Positions 52,201 through 61,857 of a stretch of 64,000 nucleotides of DNA are shown here, one piece after another; within the stretch, counting starts at the first letter, position 1, and every line of letters starts with the position of its first letter. The stretch is from an uncultured Kordia sp. (GTDB taxonomy: Bacteria > Bacteroidota > Bacteroidia > Flavobacteriales > Flavobacteriaceae). Under the pieces are notes generated by a model. That model was not told where the DNA came from and did not search any database. It was given only the letters and a program-made list of their open reading frames with translations. The stretch spans positions 124,001-188,000 of the forward strand of contig NZ_CANLEA010000003.1 in the NCBI RefSeq assembly GCF_947489565.1, written 5' to 3'. Both the position numbers and the translations under genes were made by a program.

Positions 52201-54349
52201 CAGAGAAAGTTATGAAAGCAGTTCCTGTATTAGAACTATTTAAATTTGCTGAATATGTTCCATCTCCATGATCTGTAGTCGCAGTAATATTACCGTAATT
52301 TGTTTGGATTTGAACTGTATGTCCTCCAGAGGTAATTAGATTTCCATTTCCGTCTACTAATTGAACTGTAATTGTTGAAGTATCTGAACCTTTGGACGGT
52401 GTTATACACGTTGGCGAAGCCGTAATTGTACTTAAATCTGGATTTGGCTCTTCTTTTCCACAAGCTTTAGAGACTGTAATCGTAGCAGATTGTAATGCCA
52501 ACTCTCCATTAATAGAGAATGTTATTGTGGCAATTCCTTCTGTTTCACTGAAGAAATCTGCTATATAGCTTCCATTGTTTAAGTCCTGTAATCCAACTAC
52601 TTCCCCTAAGTTTGTATAGATTAGAATATCGTATCCTCCAGAAGTTATGATATTTCCTGCCGTATCATACAATTGAATTGTAATTGATCCATTTGCAGTA
52701 CTACTCGGAGTAATACAAGCTGGCTTTACCATAATTTTACTCAAGCGTTTACTAACTGTATTGTTTCTACATTTCGTTGAGATAGTTACATTGACTGAAT
52801 TTGGAGATTGCGCTCCATCCACTGTAAAAGTAACATTTGCCTCTACTCCATCTACGGTTCCTGTTAATGAAGCTGAATACGTACCATTTCCATGATCTGT
52901 TACTGATGACAATTGTCCTTCAGTTGTTTGTATAGAAACATTTTCGCCTCCAACGGTCATGGCATTTCCTTCTGTATCGTACAATTTGACAGATATGATG
53001 GATTGCATTACTCCATTTGGAACAATACATGTTGGATTGGCATGTATAGTACTTATTTTTATATCTGGTTTAGGAGGTGAACTAACGGTTTCGCATAATT
53101 TAATCTCCGGTATAAAATTAAGTGATTCTGCAATTATTTGTGGCGTGGTATACTGCACAGGATTAAAACCTTGCATTAAAAGTCGAATTTCATTTGCTTC
53201 AACAGCTAATGTTTCAAAATTATACGACGCATCTATGTTTTGTGTTTCGCAAGTACTAAAATCGTCTTTAGTTTTTCCAATTACATAATAACCATTTACG
53301 CCATTTTTCGAGTATTGCGCATAGATGTAATTATCTTTATCATAATCAACAGGTATTACTTGTCTATTTACTGATGACAGTCTTATTTCCTTTGACCACT
53401 CTAAATTTTTATTATTATTTAATTGATGTAATACACCTTTTTTACAAAACTGATATCCTTGATCTTCTCGTTCAATATTTCCATAGCTTTGGTGAAAGTA
53501 AGTATCTGATGTATATACAGTATTTATATCTCTTATACCAGTAGGTTTTACATCTACTAAAAATGTATTAAATCCGTTTGGAGAAGCATAAGCTCCTAAT
53601 AAAGAGAACTCTCCTATATTTGTATTTACGTCACTGGAATGATAGAAATGAAAGTTATGATATCCACCAGGATTGTTGGCGATTGAAACCTGATACGATT
53701 CTTCAATTTCAAGGTTTTTATCTACTTTAAAAATAAGTCCGTTTCCTCCTGATAGAATAATTGTGTTGTTATACATAATTTGGTCTCTGACAACCCAATA
53801 TGGATTTTCCGAAGCCAATACATTGGTTTTGACAACTGCTCCATTCCCAATAGCAATTTTAAAAAACTTATAATCTATTTTTCGAACGCCTCCATTGTAT
53901 GAATGAATATCACTGATTACCAAAACCATTTCTACAGGAGAAATTTGATGCAGTTTGGTTTGTATGCTTAGATGACTAAAAGCTAACGGAGTATCAGATC
54001 GATCATAGTATTTTTTAGACCAAATTAAATCTCCATCAGGTGTCAATTTAAGTAATAATACATTGTCAAAATCTCTCGCTAACAATAATAAATTACCTTG
54101 ACTGTCTACCTTTTTTATATCAACAAAATGTAGTTTATGTATCGGCGAACCTCCAATTGAGGTATTGGCATATGCGAAACGTTTGCTCCAAAGCATTTTT
54201 CCCGAAGCATCTAATTTTGCTATATATAAACGATATTTTGGAGTTTCACTTGGATCGTAATCGTATCCTAAAACAAAAGCATTTCCTTCTATTTCAACGG
54301 TATGATATATGTTTGCACCTGAGTGATTATATTGATTTAAAAATGTCAT
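46226..54349 (-). CDS. Giant protein with propeller-like start and seven Ig-like (Big_1) repeats
   Basis: A 2707-residue protein. Residues 1-430 have propeller-like blades (LDASGKMLWSKRF, LTPDGDLIWSKKY). Residues about 431-1146 hold seven bacterial Ig-like repeats of the invasin/intimin type, about 102 residues each, beginning STIxAxPxC and ending GTYxA...TFxVNG. The other 1550 residues are beta-rich and contain fibronectin-like parts near 2430-2560 (IQNVKKLSIYRTMSRLD). It has no signal peptide, no T9SS tail and no anchor, odd for an adhesin-like protein. The gaps to its neighbours are 12 and 18 bp. Confidence 0.78.
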   Translation of the reverse strand: MTFLNQYNHSGANIYHTVEIEGNAFVLGYDYDPSETPKYRLYIAKLDASGKMLWSKRFAYANTSIGGSPIHKLHFVDIKKVDSQGNLLLLARDFDNVLLLKLTPDGDLIWSKKYYDRSDTPLAFSHLSIQTKLHQISPVEMVLVISDIHSYNGGVRKIDYKFFKIAIGNGAVVKTNVLASENPYWVVRDQIMYNNTIILSGGNGLIFKVDKNLEIEESYQVSIANNPGGYHNFHFYHSSDVNTNIGEFSLLGAYASPNGFNTFLVDVKPTGIRDINTVYTSDTYFHQSYGNIEREDQGYQFCKKGVLHQLNNNKNLEWSKEIRLSSVNRQVIPVDYDKDNYIYAQYSKNGVNGYYVIGKTKDDFSTCETQNIDASYNFETLAVEANEIRLLMQGFNPVQYTTPQIIAESLNFIPEIKLCETVSSPPKPDIKISTIHANPTCIVPNGVMQSIISVKLYDTEGNAMTVGGENVSIQTTEGQLSSVTDHGNGTYSASLTGTVDGVEANVTFTVDGAQSPNSVNVTISTKCRNNTVSKRLSKIMVKPACITPSSTANGSITIQLYDTAGNIITSGGYDILIYTNLGEVVGLQDLNNGSYIADFFSETEGIATITFSINGELALQSATITVSKACGKEEPNPDLSTITASPTCITPSKGSDTSTITVQLVDGNGNLITSGGHTVQIQTNYGNITATTDHGDGTYSANLNSSNTGTAFITFSVNGVLSQNFTIVTISKNCGITISPDPDQSTITAQSDCIRPNENNQITVALYDQNGNPILVGGDNVVIQSSIGQLTSVIDHNNGTYTAAFSSAQAGIAVISFLVNGQMSANSVSVVISRSCGIQPDVRHSTITASSPCIPSNGTEQATITVQLYDTDGNPINTGGENIAIQTSLGSISFTNDNGNGTYTALLSHNASGSATITFTINGLQSPNSTIVVFSNNCDGESTLDLNASTIVAIPSIIQSNGVDTSTVCVQLVDTSGNPITTNSYSVEITTNFGSITLTTFDVSDGQYKAELTGTTDGLATVGFIVNTVTASNTDTVTLTSDSGGATVDLNVSTIVASPNAIEANGTSTSTITVTLLDSDGNPVSTSLPVQVVFANGMTFSANLQDTTGSGNIYTATLQSSTIEENVIVSFTVGGQEAIGNTATVNLYHEIRVVPITEITSLQSPNFYMQAAGSLGEESTLGIHLRWMFRGTLGEKHLPKRNYATTNYNFNKPNDVVKVYRAPYVKQQVSLNLHATPNVVDNTNALWIFRPVAGREFYVYFRNIAQYNIVRASINPLTNPAQFIQNYGNELIEIENKTALFFAAELLVENNTGSSSLQTESLYVSENILIALKTIGNRKTFSASELNNVRIVCENGRSIRYRAVSCNVSTVKFELYEDFIRTANETQSWEFKGDYGLTLEDGTAFNGLEPVDGSVHGHWQRYNDDAYVNTQNYKDKWSGPVDTWDRNIKQIVQNFIALSDEDADNPAAVEAVPISDNDTMDISNLDMLNLAAYDYHVARMLGLGFLDLDSQATSGNQYIYVTEYTTFGNLEDGLGAREVQHLSMSLPTSTNEQRLPLAIDLEEIIPGAFVGNDADEAQSLTAEDGYSHDGRYRFVSLHCYDLPEDEINVPFYNISDEIDRSTFTFPLYAGLEYRKNEETTWQKPELSHDLAYLNAVPAGDFAHAETLPILFPEPNHPLYVHRQKVSGTHYYNSYGINWFSRAVSGNTILTIDTDLRPVNPLVPPSNTKALLIRQESPLLLTSVEEQTRLAAITGDDKTLVRLTFNYHSAHELINYNIDALSIYDNSELELNTGDADVLFPDNQEVFASHVDVFFRNQIPNQINGQIVSIQEHPSNPILAIITTQDYYLASINQNLEPTITEGTEGNYIGGTIIINEEPYVIHEINTSATWPIFTVYKREISTALVMDTIPSADAESLQIPQMVGDALFMAVENMLNTSSWEMPGITNPHTLQVNVKVYDEIHREVIEYVNNYGETERKVEKTRGIWNSALIEEVLDPTEIDTDGNVTSEAHQGKYKITINESLAQHPQHSETGDSVEWHQGIIRVHTEESSEGSVPSKTRKMLHVLKIENIGAPNVIVYAKDPTFSLESSYDPIVIGDNIDVNFYPGYKVYLHKNTIHGLTETNTLPQIGEGIRNSIFGFRSEDSDQFDVMGQPYRSKISVPALMFAQEIIEPQVPTIELPEGFIYATRPDFFGRSTFTFNVGYAHQPHGVLFYRSSDEALLNALYTKEKIKEIKTALKDISGVEHFIVDRWRNFLDFDALAATGDYAEYVGYKFPEPDKPGLFEWANGILTQLEQPLITATPGSLRAGNPQIVNFVKGAILNAFVSLTEVPIIYEYIKEVDSTGEPYQPINKKQIIRDENGHVLSPTHEDFDMAPMMRVSGTSPHSTVYTDFNLDGTSDNLYFYAVREVGSRMKLGEFSPFLGPVKQVNTNAPEAPEVKRIMPVLENQILGITPSIQFEINAYPSIQNVKKLSIYRTMSRLDAQSIRTMKLVKTVDLTEEGILDDAVWKVYDTFEDLEEVPYKEALFYRVTASREIEYADKNGTIVTEYAPSKASKIVASFMAEVSNPASPVLNYYSEPITETNELHEVTLHWQKTCYKGKYHVYQMNKNGNWAKIFEIQSNMNNLYIPLHATTLESATLATTNADNNPLYHHFKVIAENTSGMFSTEEHILTIYDESTWQYIGGISLDGTDGMILEGTFVVRPNE

Positions 54350-54361
54350 TTTCTTTTGTTT

Positions 54362-57300
54362 TTATTGAATCTGTAATTCCTGAATAGTTACCGTATCTGC
54401 GATTGTGTATTGTCGGCTATTTCCGTCCCAAGTTTTGTAAATAAATCGGAGTGAAATTGTAGAAGCTTCTATTTGTCCACTTGAATGCATGATGAGTGCT
54501 TGAGAATAATCTTTAGCATGTAAAACTTTGTAATCTTCCATGATTTCTCCTTCACTGTTTACAACAACAATTGTATTTTGTATTGTATCTAGTGGAATTT
54601 TTGGAATATTAAATGGTTCAGGATTACGAATTAATAGTCCAATGGTTTTACCATCTGTTTTATTAACAATTACATTAAATTCTGTGGTTGATGGAGGATC
54701 TAATGGTTTGAAACTAAGAACTCCTTCTAAGACTCTATCAAAATGATGTTGGTATTGCGTTTCTAAAGCATTGCTTTGCTCGTCATTCTCTCCTGCTACA
54801 ATATTGTAAGCCGTCATTACTTCTTCAGCGGTTGCAGTAATTGACACGTCAAAAATTGCAGGCTTCTCGTTATCTTGTCCATCATTTAATAAATAACTTT
54901 TCACCTGTTCACTAAAGTCTTTGTAACGTGATGTTTGGAAGACATATTGATGTATTTCCTTATTTTCTAAAAGATCATCATTATTTACTTCAAAAGCATT
55001 GTAAAATAGTGCTGTATATAACTTTTGAGGTTTCAATTTTGTTAACGTTACCTCATACGTATATCCTGCAGGAGATAATGGATCTCCAATTTCTAAATTA
55101 CAGTTAATCACACTACTGTGTTGATTGATATGATTGATCAAATTATTTAACAGTAAAATACCTGCTGGAATATTTGGATCTGTATCACTGTCCCATGATT
55201 CATTTTCTGGAACTGGCACTGTTTCATTAGCACTGATTTCTTCAGGTAAAGGATATGGAATTATGACATCGGTAACTGGGTCTTTGATCGCAATATTTAA
55301 CGCACCTTGTAGTTCATCCATATTATTATATTCTGCCCAAGTATTCAGCATATGATATGCCCATTGTTTGTCAAAGAATAAGTTAATCTTACATTGATTT
55401 GCTCCATAGAATATTGGTTTTGCTTGTAATAAGCTACCATCTGCATTCGGGTATGAACGATTGTAATCGATGTACTGTCTTAATGACGTAATAGGATATT
55501 GATCTGGATTTTCTCCTTCAGCTATATAATTAACTTCTGGGTGATGTTGGAAATGACCAACTGGACCAACTGTTTTGAATCCATAGTAATAGTTATAAAC
55601 ACCTGGTGTACTTTCTCCATTATCTACTTCATCTTTCAAGGTAAATTTCACATAGTATTTCGTATTTGGACGCCAAACAGGTTGTACTATTTTTTCAATA
55701 GCTTCTTCCATGGCTAATTGATCTTCGACAATTGCTGCTTGACTTGGAATTGCTATATTAAACTCATGATTTTCTAGTGTCATCCAACAGATTTCCTGTA
55801 AGGTTGTAAAACATTTTGAAGGAGCTATATCATCAAATGTAACTGGACAGATTTCTTCTTTTAAAAGATTAACTCCTGCTTGTGATTTTTCTCCTTCTAT
55901 TACTTCATATTCTTCGTTCTTGGATCTTCTTTCTAATTCCATTGAAGAAAATTCAAGATTAGTAAAGCCATGACTAACAGCGTATGAATTAAAAATACAT
56001 GAGTTAAAGTCCGATTTTACAATTCCGGTATACGTTTCTGAAATATCGGTTGTCTCATCAATCATACAAGAAACTACAAAATGTTTTTCAATAGTATTAT
56101 ATCTAATATGTTGGATTAAATTCCTTAAATCTGATAATACCCATGAACTAGTTATGATATGTGAACTAGACTCAGACAGTTTCACTTTGAATATGTATTG
56201 TGTATTTCTTACAAATACCTCATCATTATCATGATAGCCTTCAATAAAATTGAGGTTCTTGAACTTTATTTCATTTGAAAATTGTGTTGAAGTGAATTCA
56301 AGATTAGTTTCTAATCGTCTTGCGATTGTAATGCAATTTTTACTACCAATTTCCGCTGTAATTAGTAATTTATCACCTTTAATATTATGAATATCAAAGA
56401 CACTCTTAACACTTAATTCATATACTGAACTGGCAATGATTCTACTTGAATCTATTCTAAAATCTAACAAATAAAATGTATCTGCAGTTTCTACTAAAAT
56501 ACTTGCTCCTACAGTATCTACAAGCGGGCTTATTTTATGAATTATTGTCCTACTATCTACAGGAATACTATCCGAAGAACCAAAATGTACAGCAGTTCCT
56601 TGTCCGTCAAATAGCGTTAGACTTATCGTTGCATCTTTGTGATTTGCATAGCTAAAAATTGTATACCTAGAGTTTAATTCCTTCATGTAAGCTGAAGGAA
56701 ACTTAGTGATATCTTCAACTAGAATGTCATATTTTACATCTTTATTCCAAACAACTTCTAGATCATTTGTGAAGTTAGTTACTTGTAGATTAAATATATT
56801 TCCTCCTTGAGTTACAAATTTGTAATCTAACCATCCTTCATTAGTAGCTATTAAATCATCTCCTGAAATTGCTACCGCATTTCTATCTGTAATCATGGAG
56901 GAATTTAAGATTTCTCCTTGATCGGTTAGTTTCATTAATACTCTACTATCTAATTCTGTAGGATTTTTGGTAAAGTTTCCATTAGCATAATAATGAATTC
57001 CTGATTTATGTAGATCTGGAATTTGTATGGTTACTTTTGAAACTGCTTCTTCGTATGTATTTACAAAATAGTAATTCCTAACTGGCAGAGAACATGCTTC
57101 TCCTTTTAAGGCTGCTAGTTCTGCATCCCAAATATCTAATTGTTGTTCTTGAGCAGCAGTTAATATCACCACATCTTCTCCTACAGCATTGTTATACGCT
57201 TCTAACCATAACTCCTCAATTTGTAATTCTATCGCATTGATATCATCAGAATTTGGTGTATTAGGTGAAATAACTATTTTACTGATAAACGCTTCTTCAT

Positions 57301-60300
57301 TGACATATGAAACAGCATTTTGAAGTTCGTTTGCTGCTTTAGTTTGCAAGCCAATTTGTTGATATATCGCATTAGGACTTGTATCATTTAACACTGATTT
57401 ATAGTATCTAATCGTAACTCCTTGCGCATGTGTATTTAAAAGTAGATCAACACGTACAGAAGGTTCTGGTGTCAGTATTTCTAAGCTATTGTAATTATCA
57501 AATTCTAATGATTTTGTATATCCATGTGAATTTGAAGCGTTAGATATTCTGAAATTATCATCACTTACAGGAATAAGGCTTCCTTCATCGTCTGCTTCTC
57601 CAAAATAGACTCCAACTAAGTTAAATTGAACTCCATTGATGTCATGTGCTTCATACTGCGTTGGCGGATAATATGTAGTTCCAACGTTGTTCGTTAGGAA
57701 GTTCATACAATCAAGTCCCCTTTGTTGTGTTTCACAGAATAAATCAGAAGGTCCTATTCCCATTTGTTCAGGAATAAACCAACCTGGCTCTCCTGCTGTT
57801 AAGTATGAGAATGGATTTGTCGCTAATAAACGTACTGTATTGTATTGCTTACTAGATTTTTGCCAATATCCTATTCGTAAATGTGATACATCACCGATAC
57901 CATCTTCTGGTTTTACAACAGCCTGAAATGGATGATACGATTCCCATTCTCCATTTCTATTCAGCGCATTTATTTCAATGCTTTCAATACTATATTTATG
58001 TTTTACTTGACGTAATTCTCTTCCGCCTCGTACCACTCTTTGTGGTGGAATTAAATCTACATGATTTGTTGGCGCATTATTATATCCTCCAATAAGTCCT
58101 GAAACTGCTCCTGGTAAGAGACCTTTCATCACTTTGAAATCAATAAAAGTATCAACAGGAATTATTTTTGTAATACTATTTGGAAATATTTCTAGCTCTC
58201 CATCATTATCAATAACTCCAAGGAAATCTACATCAAAGGCTTCATTGGTGAGCATATGGATTCCTTTTACAGACTGTTCTGTTCTATCTACATGATTATT
58301 TCCTCCAATAGGCAATGGTGCAAGAGGATTTCCTGCAAATGGTAATGGAGGAATTGGTGTTCTATTTGGTTCATTATCTCCTCCCCATTTAAGTTTTACA
58401 GTGACTCTCTTGCATATTTTTACTATTATTCGAATACAGATACGAAGTCTGAGTTCTGCATATAGTAAGAAAGGTTCTGCTGCTTCACCAGACAGAATAG
58501 CGTCTAAGCCAATTGTAAATCCAACAATTTTCCAGAAACTAATACTTATTTGACCTCCCATTGCTATGTATCCTCCAAATTGAGGGCGTTCAAAGCTAAT
58601 TGCTCCTCCAGCTTCTACATAAGCATATAGATGTACTTTGATTCCGAAGAAATTTCTTCGTAGATCAAATTCAACACGTGCTCCGGCTTCTATTCCTTGT
58701 GCGGATAACATTAGGAATGATTGTGCTGTAAGAACTGTTAAGAAACGTGCTGAGATTGGATTTTCTTTTGTTCCGAAATTGATATACCAAGCTGACGGAT
58801 TGTTAAAGAAGAAACCTGCCTGTACTTCAGCATATAAATCTATGATAAATCCGTTACTAGGCAATTGATAGTCTGCTCCAAACCAAAACTCTAATGAGTT
58901 GTCACCAAAAGCGACTCCTGCAAAGAATGGTGGTTCGCTATGATCTAGCATCGCAATACGTTCTCCAAGTACATTGGCTCTACCATCTAGTATAAATACT
59001 GATGGTAATGACAGTATTGCCATTAAGCGTGTGGAAAATGTGTAACCATCATCAAACATGGTTCCTAGCACAGTTCCTGCTCCAACTGAGAATGGCATAT
59101 TATGTTCTCTTTCTGGACCACTGAATTTCATTTGATTGACACCGCGTTCTGGATGTACAAAATATTCATACCAAGTATTTTCTCCAGATACTAAACCGAT
59201 GGCTTCTTTTTCAGCAACGTAGTTGTATCCTAATAGACCTCCAAAAGCAAAGAAACCTATTCCTGTAGCTGCTAATGGTATTGGTTTAGCCATATCAATC
59301 CCTGCTTCTATTAAAAAAGCAGGATGCTTTGGTTGTAAACGCATGGCTGCATTACCTCCTGCTATTTTAGCTTGCGGTAATTGCACCGATACTTCACCTA
59401 TATATTCTTGACTTTCTCCTGGCTCTGGAATTGTTAACATTCCATGAATAATTGCTAATGCATTGTCTGGATCTTCATTCCCAGGAATGATTAAGTCTAT
59501 TTCTATTGTTTTTATGTGTAAATAACTATGCCCATTATCTCCATGTTCATCATTATCTACTGTATAATAATATTTTACACCTTCTCCTCTCGCATCAAAT
59601 CCTAGTGGATCTAAGTTAATTGCTCCATCAAATCCCCAATAATCATATTTACGCATCACTCCGTTATGTTCACGTTGGTGTGAACCGAAATGAATTCCTG
59701 AAACTGCTATTTCAATTGGCCCAAGATTTAAAGAAATATTTGTTGGAATAAAACCATTTCCTCCAACGATTTCTATGCTTCCGTTGTCATACATACGTAA
59801 ATGCGGAAGTACTATTTTTTGTCCATCAAGAATTCTATTCATGATTTCATTATCAAACCATATTTCACAAGCGGTTCCGATAAAGAAATTATCATCATCT
59901 TTTCCAATTTCTGCCGATAAGAAATTGATCGTCATAAAATTGAATAAGTTCAATGGAAAACCGCCTGGTAAGAATGAAGCTGTAAGCGAAAAATCTTCTT
60001 CACTATACCAATGTCCTTCTAAGTTGATAATTGCTGTTTCATCCGGATTATCAGGATCCTTGAATTTTGGAATTTCAAGACGTGCTTTTAGATTTGATTC
60101 TACGACTGATCCATGATGAAATGTTAAATCAAATCGGTTAAAACCTAATCGCCATGCTCTTTCTTCATTTTTTCCAAGTTGAAACCACATGAATTGGTTT
60201 GGATCAATGGCACTGATAAACGCATTGTATTCTGCTTCTTTTTGGAATGTGGTTGCCCCTGTATTTGTTAGGATTGTTAATGGATATGCAAATCGTAATG

Positions 60301-61732
60301 CATACGGTGAATTCAATCCATTTATATGTGTTAGCAACGCAGCTTGATCTGCAATGATTTCTTCGCTACCATTGGATACTACTTTTACAACTGTACCATA
60401 ATCTATTTGGAAATACTCAGAAAAATAGTCTGTTACTTCTCCTGATTGCTGTACCGCATAGGTTGCTCTCAAAGCAATAGTTCCAGACATTCCTCCTGTA
60501 CCAATTAACAAACGTTCTCCAGTGATAGCTAGTGTTTGTCCTGTATCTTTTTTAAACCATTTTTTAGGCAGATAAATAGTCGTCACATCTGTATAAATTC
60601 CCATGAATTCAGGTGGACGATTGTCTAAATCGGCTTCTATGATGTTTGAATTCCTACTTAAATCAATTTTTAAGTTCTGGATATCTACGATGAGTCCTGT
60701 ATTTCCTATTTGTGCAGGATAGTTTGTATTTAATACAACATCTAAGTTGTACCCAAAACCTTCTTCGGTATCTGCATAGAATAGTGCTTGTCCAAAAGAT
60801 AGCATTACTTTTGGATTTCCACCTTCTTCTTCTGGTAATTCCGTTAATGGTTCTCCTGTTAGTGGTTCTACAGTTGGTGGTTCTGATGATGATGGCTCAA
60901 CACCCGGATATTCACCAAATTCATTGTATACAGGTTTTAGAATGCTTCTTGGGAATTCTATGGCTGCAGATAATAATAATGTAGCTCTTGCCTTGGGAGT
61001 AACTATATCTTTGATATATTTCTCTATATTTTGAGAAAGTAAAGATTTAAAATATGTATTTAATTTTCTTTTAGTTGTCTCAAAATCAGAATTCAATATA
61101 TAAATCCCAAAAGCTATTAATGAACTGTACTCACCTGTATGTCCCTGTAATGATTGTAAAATCTCGGGAATTGCATTTGTTGTATCCGCAGGCAGGGTAT
61201 AAGTCCAGTCTGGATATACCATTTTGACATCATTTACAAATTGATGTATTTGTTCTATATCTTCTTCAATAGGGTCTACAAACTCATTTATAAATTGTAA
61301 TATTGCTTTTTCTTCTGAAATATTAAGAGCCTGAAGAGCTGTTTCAAAAATATCTTTAGGAATAAAAGAAAACTCATTCAAATTGAATCTACTTATATAC
61401 CCTAATATCTTCCATTGATATTCTACAGTAATGGGAAAAGCTGAAATTTGACTACTATCTACATTGGGGTTTAAAACTAAATATATTCCTGTCCCAGGAA
61501 TTTCTATGTCTAAGCGTTTTTTAGTAACTATCGATAGACTGTAAAAAGCCTCATCTCCATATACACTTTTACTAAATTGTAAATCTTTGTAATGTATATT
61601 ATCAAATAAATAAACGATCCCGTCTTTTATAAACCCTAACATATCAGGAATATCATCTTCATTTATTAAAGAAGATATTGTAGGGTAATATCTAGAAGCT
61701 ATGATTGCTGTATTATTTTCTTCGCTTGACAT
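54362..61732 (-). CDS. Giant beta-rich protein with a DUF6603-like region
   Basis: A 2456-residue protein. Residues 1-265 are helical and strand-mixed; a Pro/Glu-rich linker lies at about 267-300. A glycine-rich beta region at about 305-1110 resembles DUF6603 (GFFAFGGLLGYNYV near 817-836, then FGADYQLP and VEAGGAISFERPQF). A second proline-rich linker (PIPPLPFAGNPLAPLPIGG, about 1121-1143) follows, and 1150-2456 is a long beta-rich C-terminal part. There is no signal peptide or sorting tail. No enzyme motif is seen. It is coupled to the 2707-residue gene by a 12-bp gap, so the two are probably made together. Confidence 0.75.
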   Translation of the reverse strand: MSSEENNTAIIASRYYPTISSLINEDDIPDMLGFIKDGIVYLFDNIHYKDLQFSKSVYGDEAFYSLSIVTKKRLDIEIPGTGIYLVLNPNVDSSQISAFPITVEYQWKILGYISRFNLNEFSFIPKDIFETALQALNISEEKAILQFINEFVDPIEEDIEQIHQFVNDVKMVYPDWTYTLPADTTNAIPEILQSLQGHTGEYSSLIAFGIYILNSDFETTKRKLNTYFKSLLSQNIEKYIKDIVTPKARATLLLSAAIEFPRSILKPVYNEFGEYPGVEPSSSEPPTVEPLTGEPLTELPEEEGGNPKVMLSFGQALFYADTEEGFGYNLDVVLNTNYPAQIGNTGLIVDIQNLKIDLSRNSNIIEADLDNRPPEFMGIYTDVTTIYLPKKWFKKDTGQTLAITGERLLIGTGGMSGTIALRATYAVQQSGEVTDYFSEYFQIDYGTVVKVVSNGSEEIIADQAALLTHINGLNSPYALRFAYPLTILTNTGATTFQKEAEYNAFISAIDPNQFMWFQLGKNEERAWRLGFNRFDLTFHHGSVVESNLKARLEIPKFKDPDNPDETAIINLEGHWYSEEDFSLTASFLPGGFPLNLFNFMTINFLSAEIGKDDDNFFIGTACEIWFDNEIMNRILDGQKIVLPHLRMYDNGSIEIVGGNGFIPTNISLNLGPIEIAVSGIHFGSHQREHNGVMRKYDYWGFDGAINLDPLGFDARGEGVKYYYTVDNDEHGDNGHSYLHIKTIEIDLIIPGNEDPDNALAIIHGMLTIPEPGESQEYIGEVSVQLPQAKIAGGNAAMRLQPKHPAFLIEAGIDMAKPIPLAATGIGFFAFGGLLGYNYVAEKEAIGLVSGENTWYEYFVHPERGVNQMKFSGPEREHNMPFSVGAGTVLGTMFDDGYTFSTRLMAILSLPSVFILDGRANVLGERIAMLDHSEPPFFAGVAFGDNSLEFWFGADYQLPSNGFIIDLYAEVQAGFFFNNPSAWYINFGTKENPISARFLTVLTAQSFLMLSAQGIEAGARVEFDLRRNFFGIKVHLYAYVEAGGAISFERPQFGGYIAMGGQISISFWKIVGFTIGLDAILSGEAAEPFLLYAELRLRICIRIIVKICKRVTVKLKWGGDNEPNRTPIPPLPFAGNPLAPLPIGGNNHVDRTEQSVKGIHMLTNEAFDVDFLGVIDNDGELEIFPNSITKIIPVDTFIDFKVMKGLLPGAVSGLIGGYNNAPTNHVDLIPPQRVVRGGRELRQVKHKYSIESIEINALNRNGEWESYHPFQAVVKPEDGIGDVSHLRIGYWQKSSKQYNTVRLLATNPFSYLTAGEPGWFIPEQMGIGPSDLFCETQQRGLDCMNFLTNNVGTTYYPPTQYEAHDINGVQFNLVGVYFGEADDEGSLIPVSDDNFRISNASNSHGYTKSLEFDNYNSLEILTPEPSVRVDLLLNTHAQGVTIRYYKSVLNDTSPNAIYQQIGLQTKAANELQNAVSYVNEEAFISKIVISPNTPNSDDINAIELQIEELWLEAYNNAVGEDVVILTAAQEQQLDIWDAELAALKGEACSLPVRNYYFVNTYEEAVSKVTIQIPDLHKSGIHYYANGNFTKNPTELDSRVLMKLTDQGEILNSSMITDRNAVAISGDDLIATNEGWLDYKFVTQGGNIFNLQVTNFTNDLEVVWNKDVKYDILVEDITKFPSAYMKELNSRYTIFSYANHKDATISLTLFDGQGTAVHFGSSDSIPVDSRTIIHKISPLVDTVGASILVETADTFYLLDFRIDSSRIIASSVYELSVKSVFDIHNIKGDKLLITAEIGSKNCITIARRLETNLEFTSTQFSNEIKFKNLNFIEGYHDNDEVFVRNTQYIFKVKLSESSSHIITSSWVLSDLRNLIQHIRYNTIEKHFVVSCMIDETTDISETYTGIVKSDFNSCIFNSYAVSHGFTNLEFSSMELERRSKNEEYEVIEGEKSQAGVNLLKEEICPVTFDDIAPSKCFTTLQEICWMTLENHEFNIAIPSQAAIVEDQLAMEEAIEKIVQPVWRPNTKYYVKFTLKDEVDNGESTPGVYNYYYGFKTVGPVGHFQHHPEVNYIAEGENPDQYPITSLRQYIDYNRSYPNADGSLLQAKPIFYGANQCKINLFFDKQWAYHMLNTWAEYNNMDELQGALNIAIKDPVTDVIIPYPLPEEISANETVPVPENESWDSDTDPNIPAGILLLNNLINHINQHSSVINCNLEIGDPLSPAGYTYEVTLTKLKPQKLYTALFYNAFEVNNDDLLENKEIHQYVFQTSRYKDFSEQVKSYLLNDGQDNEKPAIFDVSITATAEEVMTAYNIVAGENDEQSNALETQYQHHFDRVLEGVLSFKPLDPPSTTEFNVIVNKTDGKTIGLLIRNPEPFNIPKIPLDTIQNTIVVVNSEGEIMEDYKVLHAKDYSQALIMHSSGQIEASTISLRFIYKTWDGNSRQYTIADTVTIQELQIQ

Positions 61733-61857
61733 ATTTTTATTTCTTTAAATTTTAATCTTTCTATTTTCCTAGAAAAAAACTAACATTAACCACTTAAAAC
61801 TAAATAGTTAATCAATCAAAAAATTGACATCTCACTTCAATATTTTAGTTGATCTTT

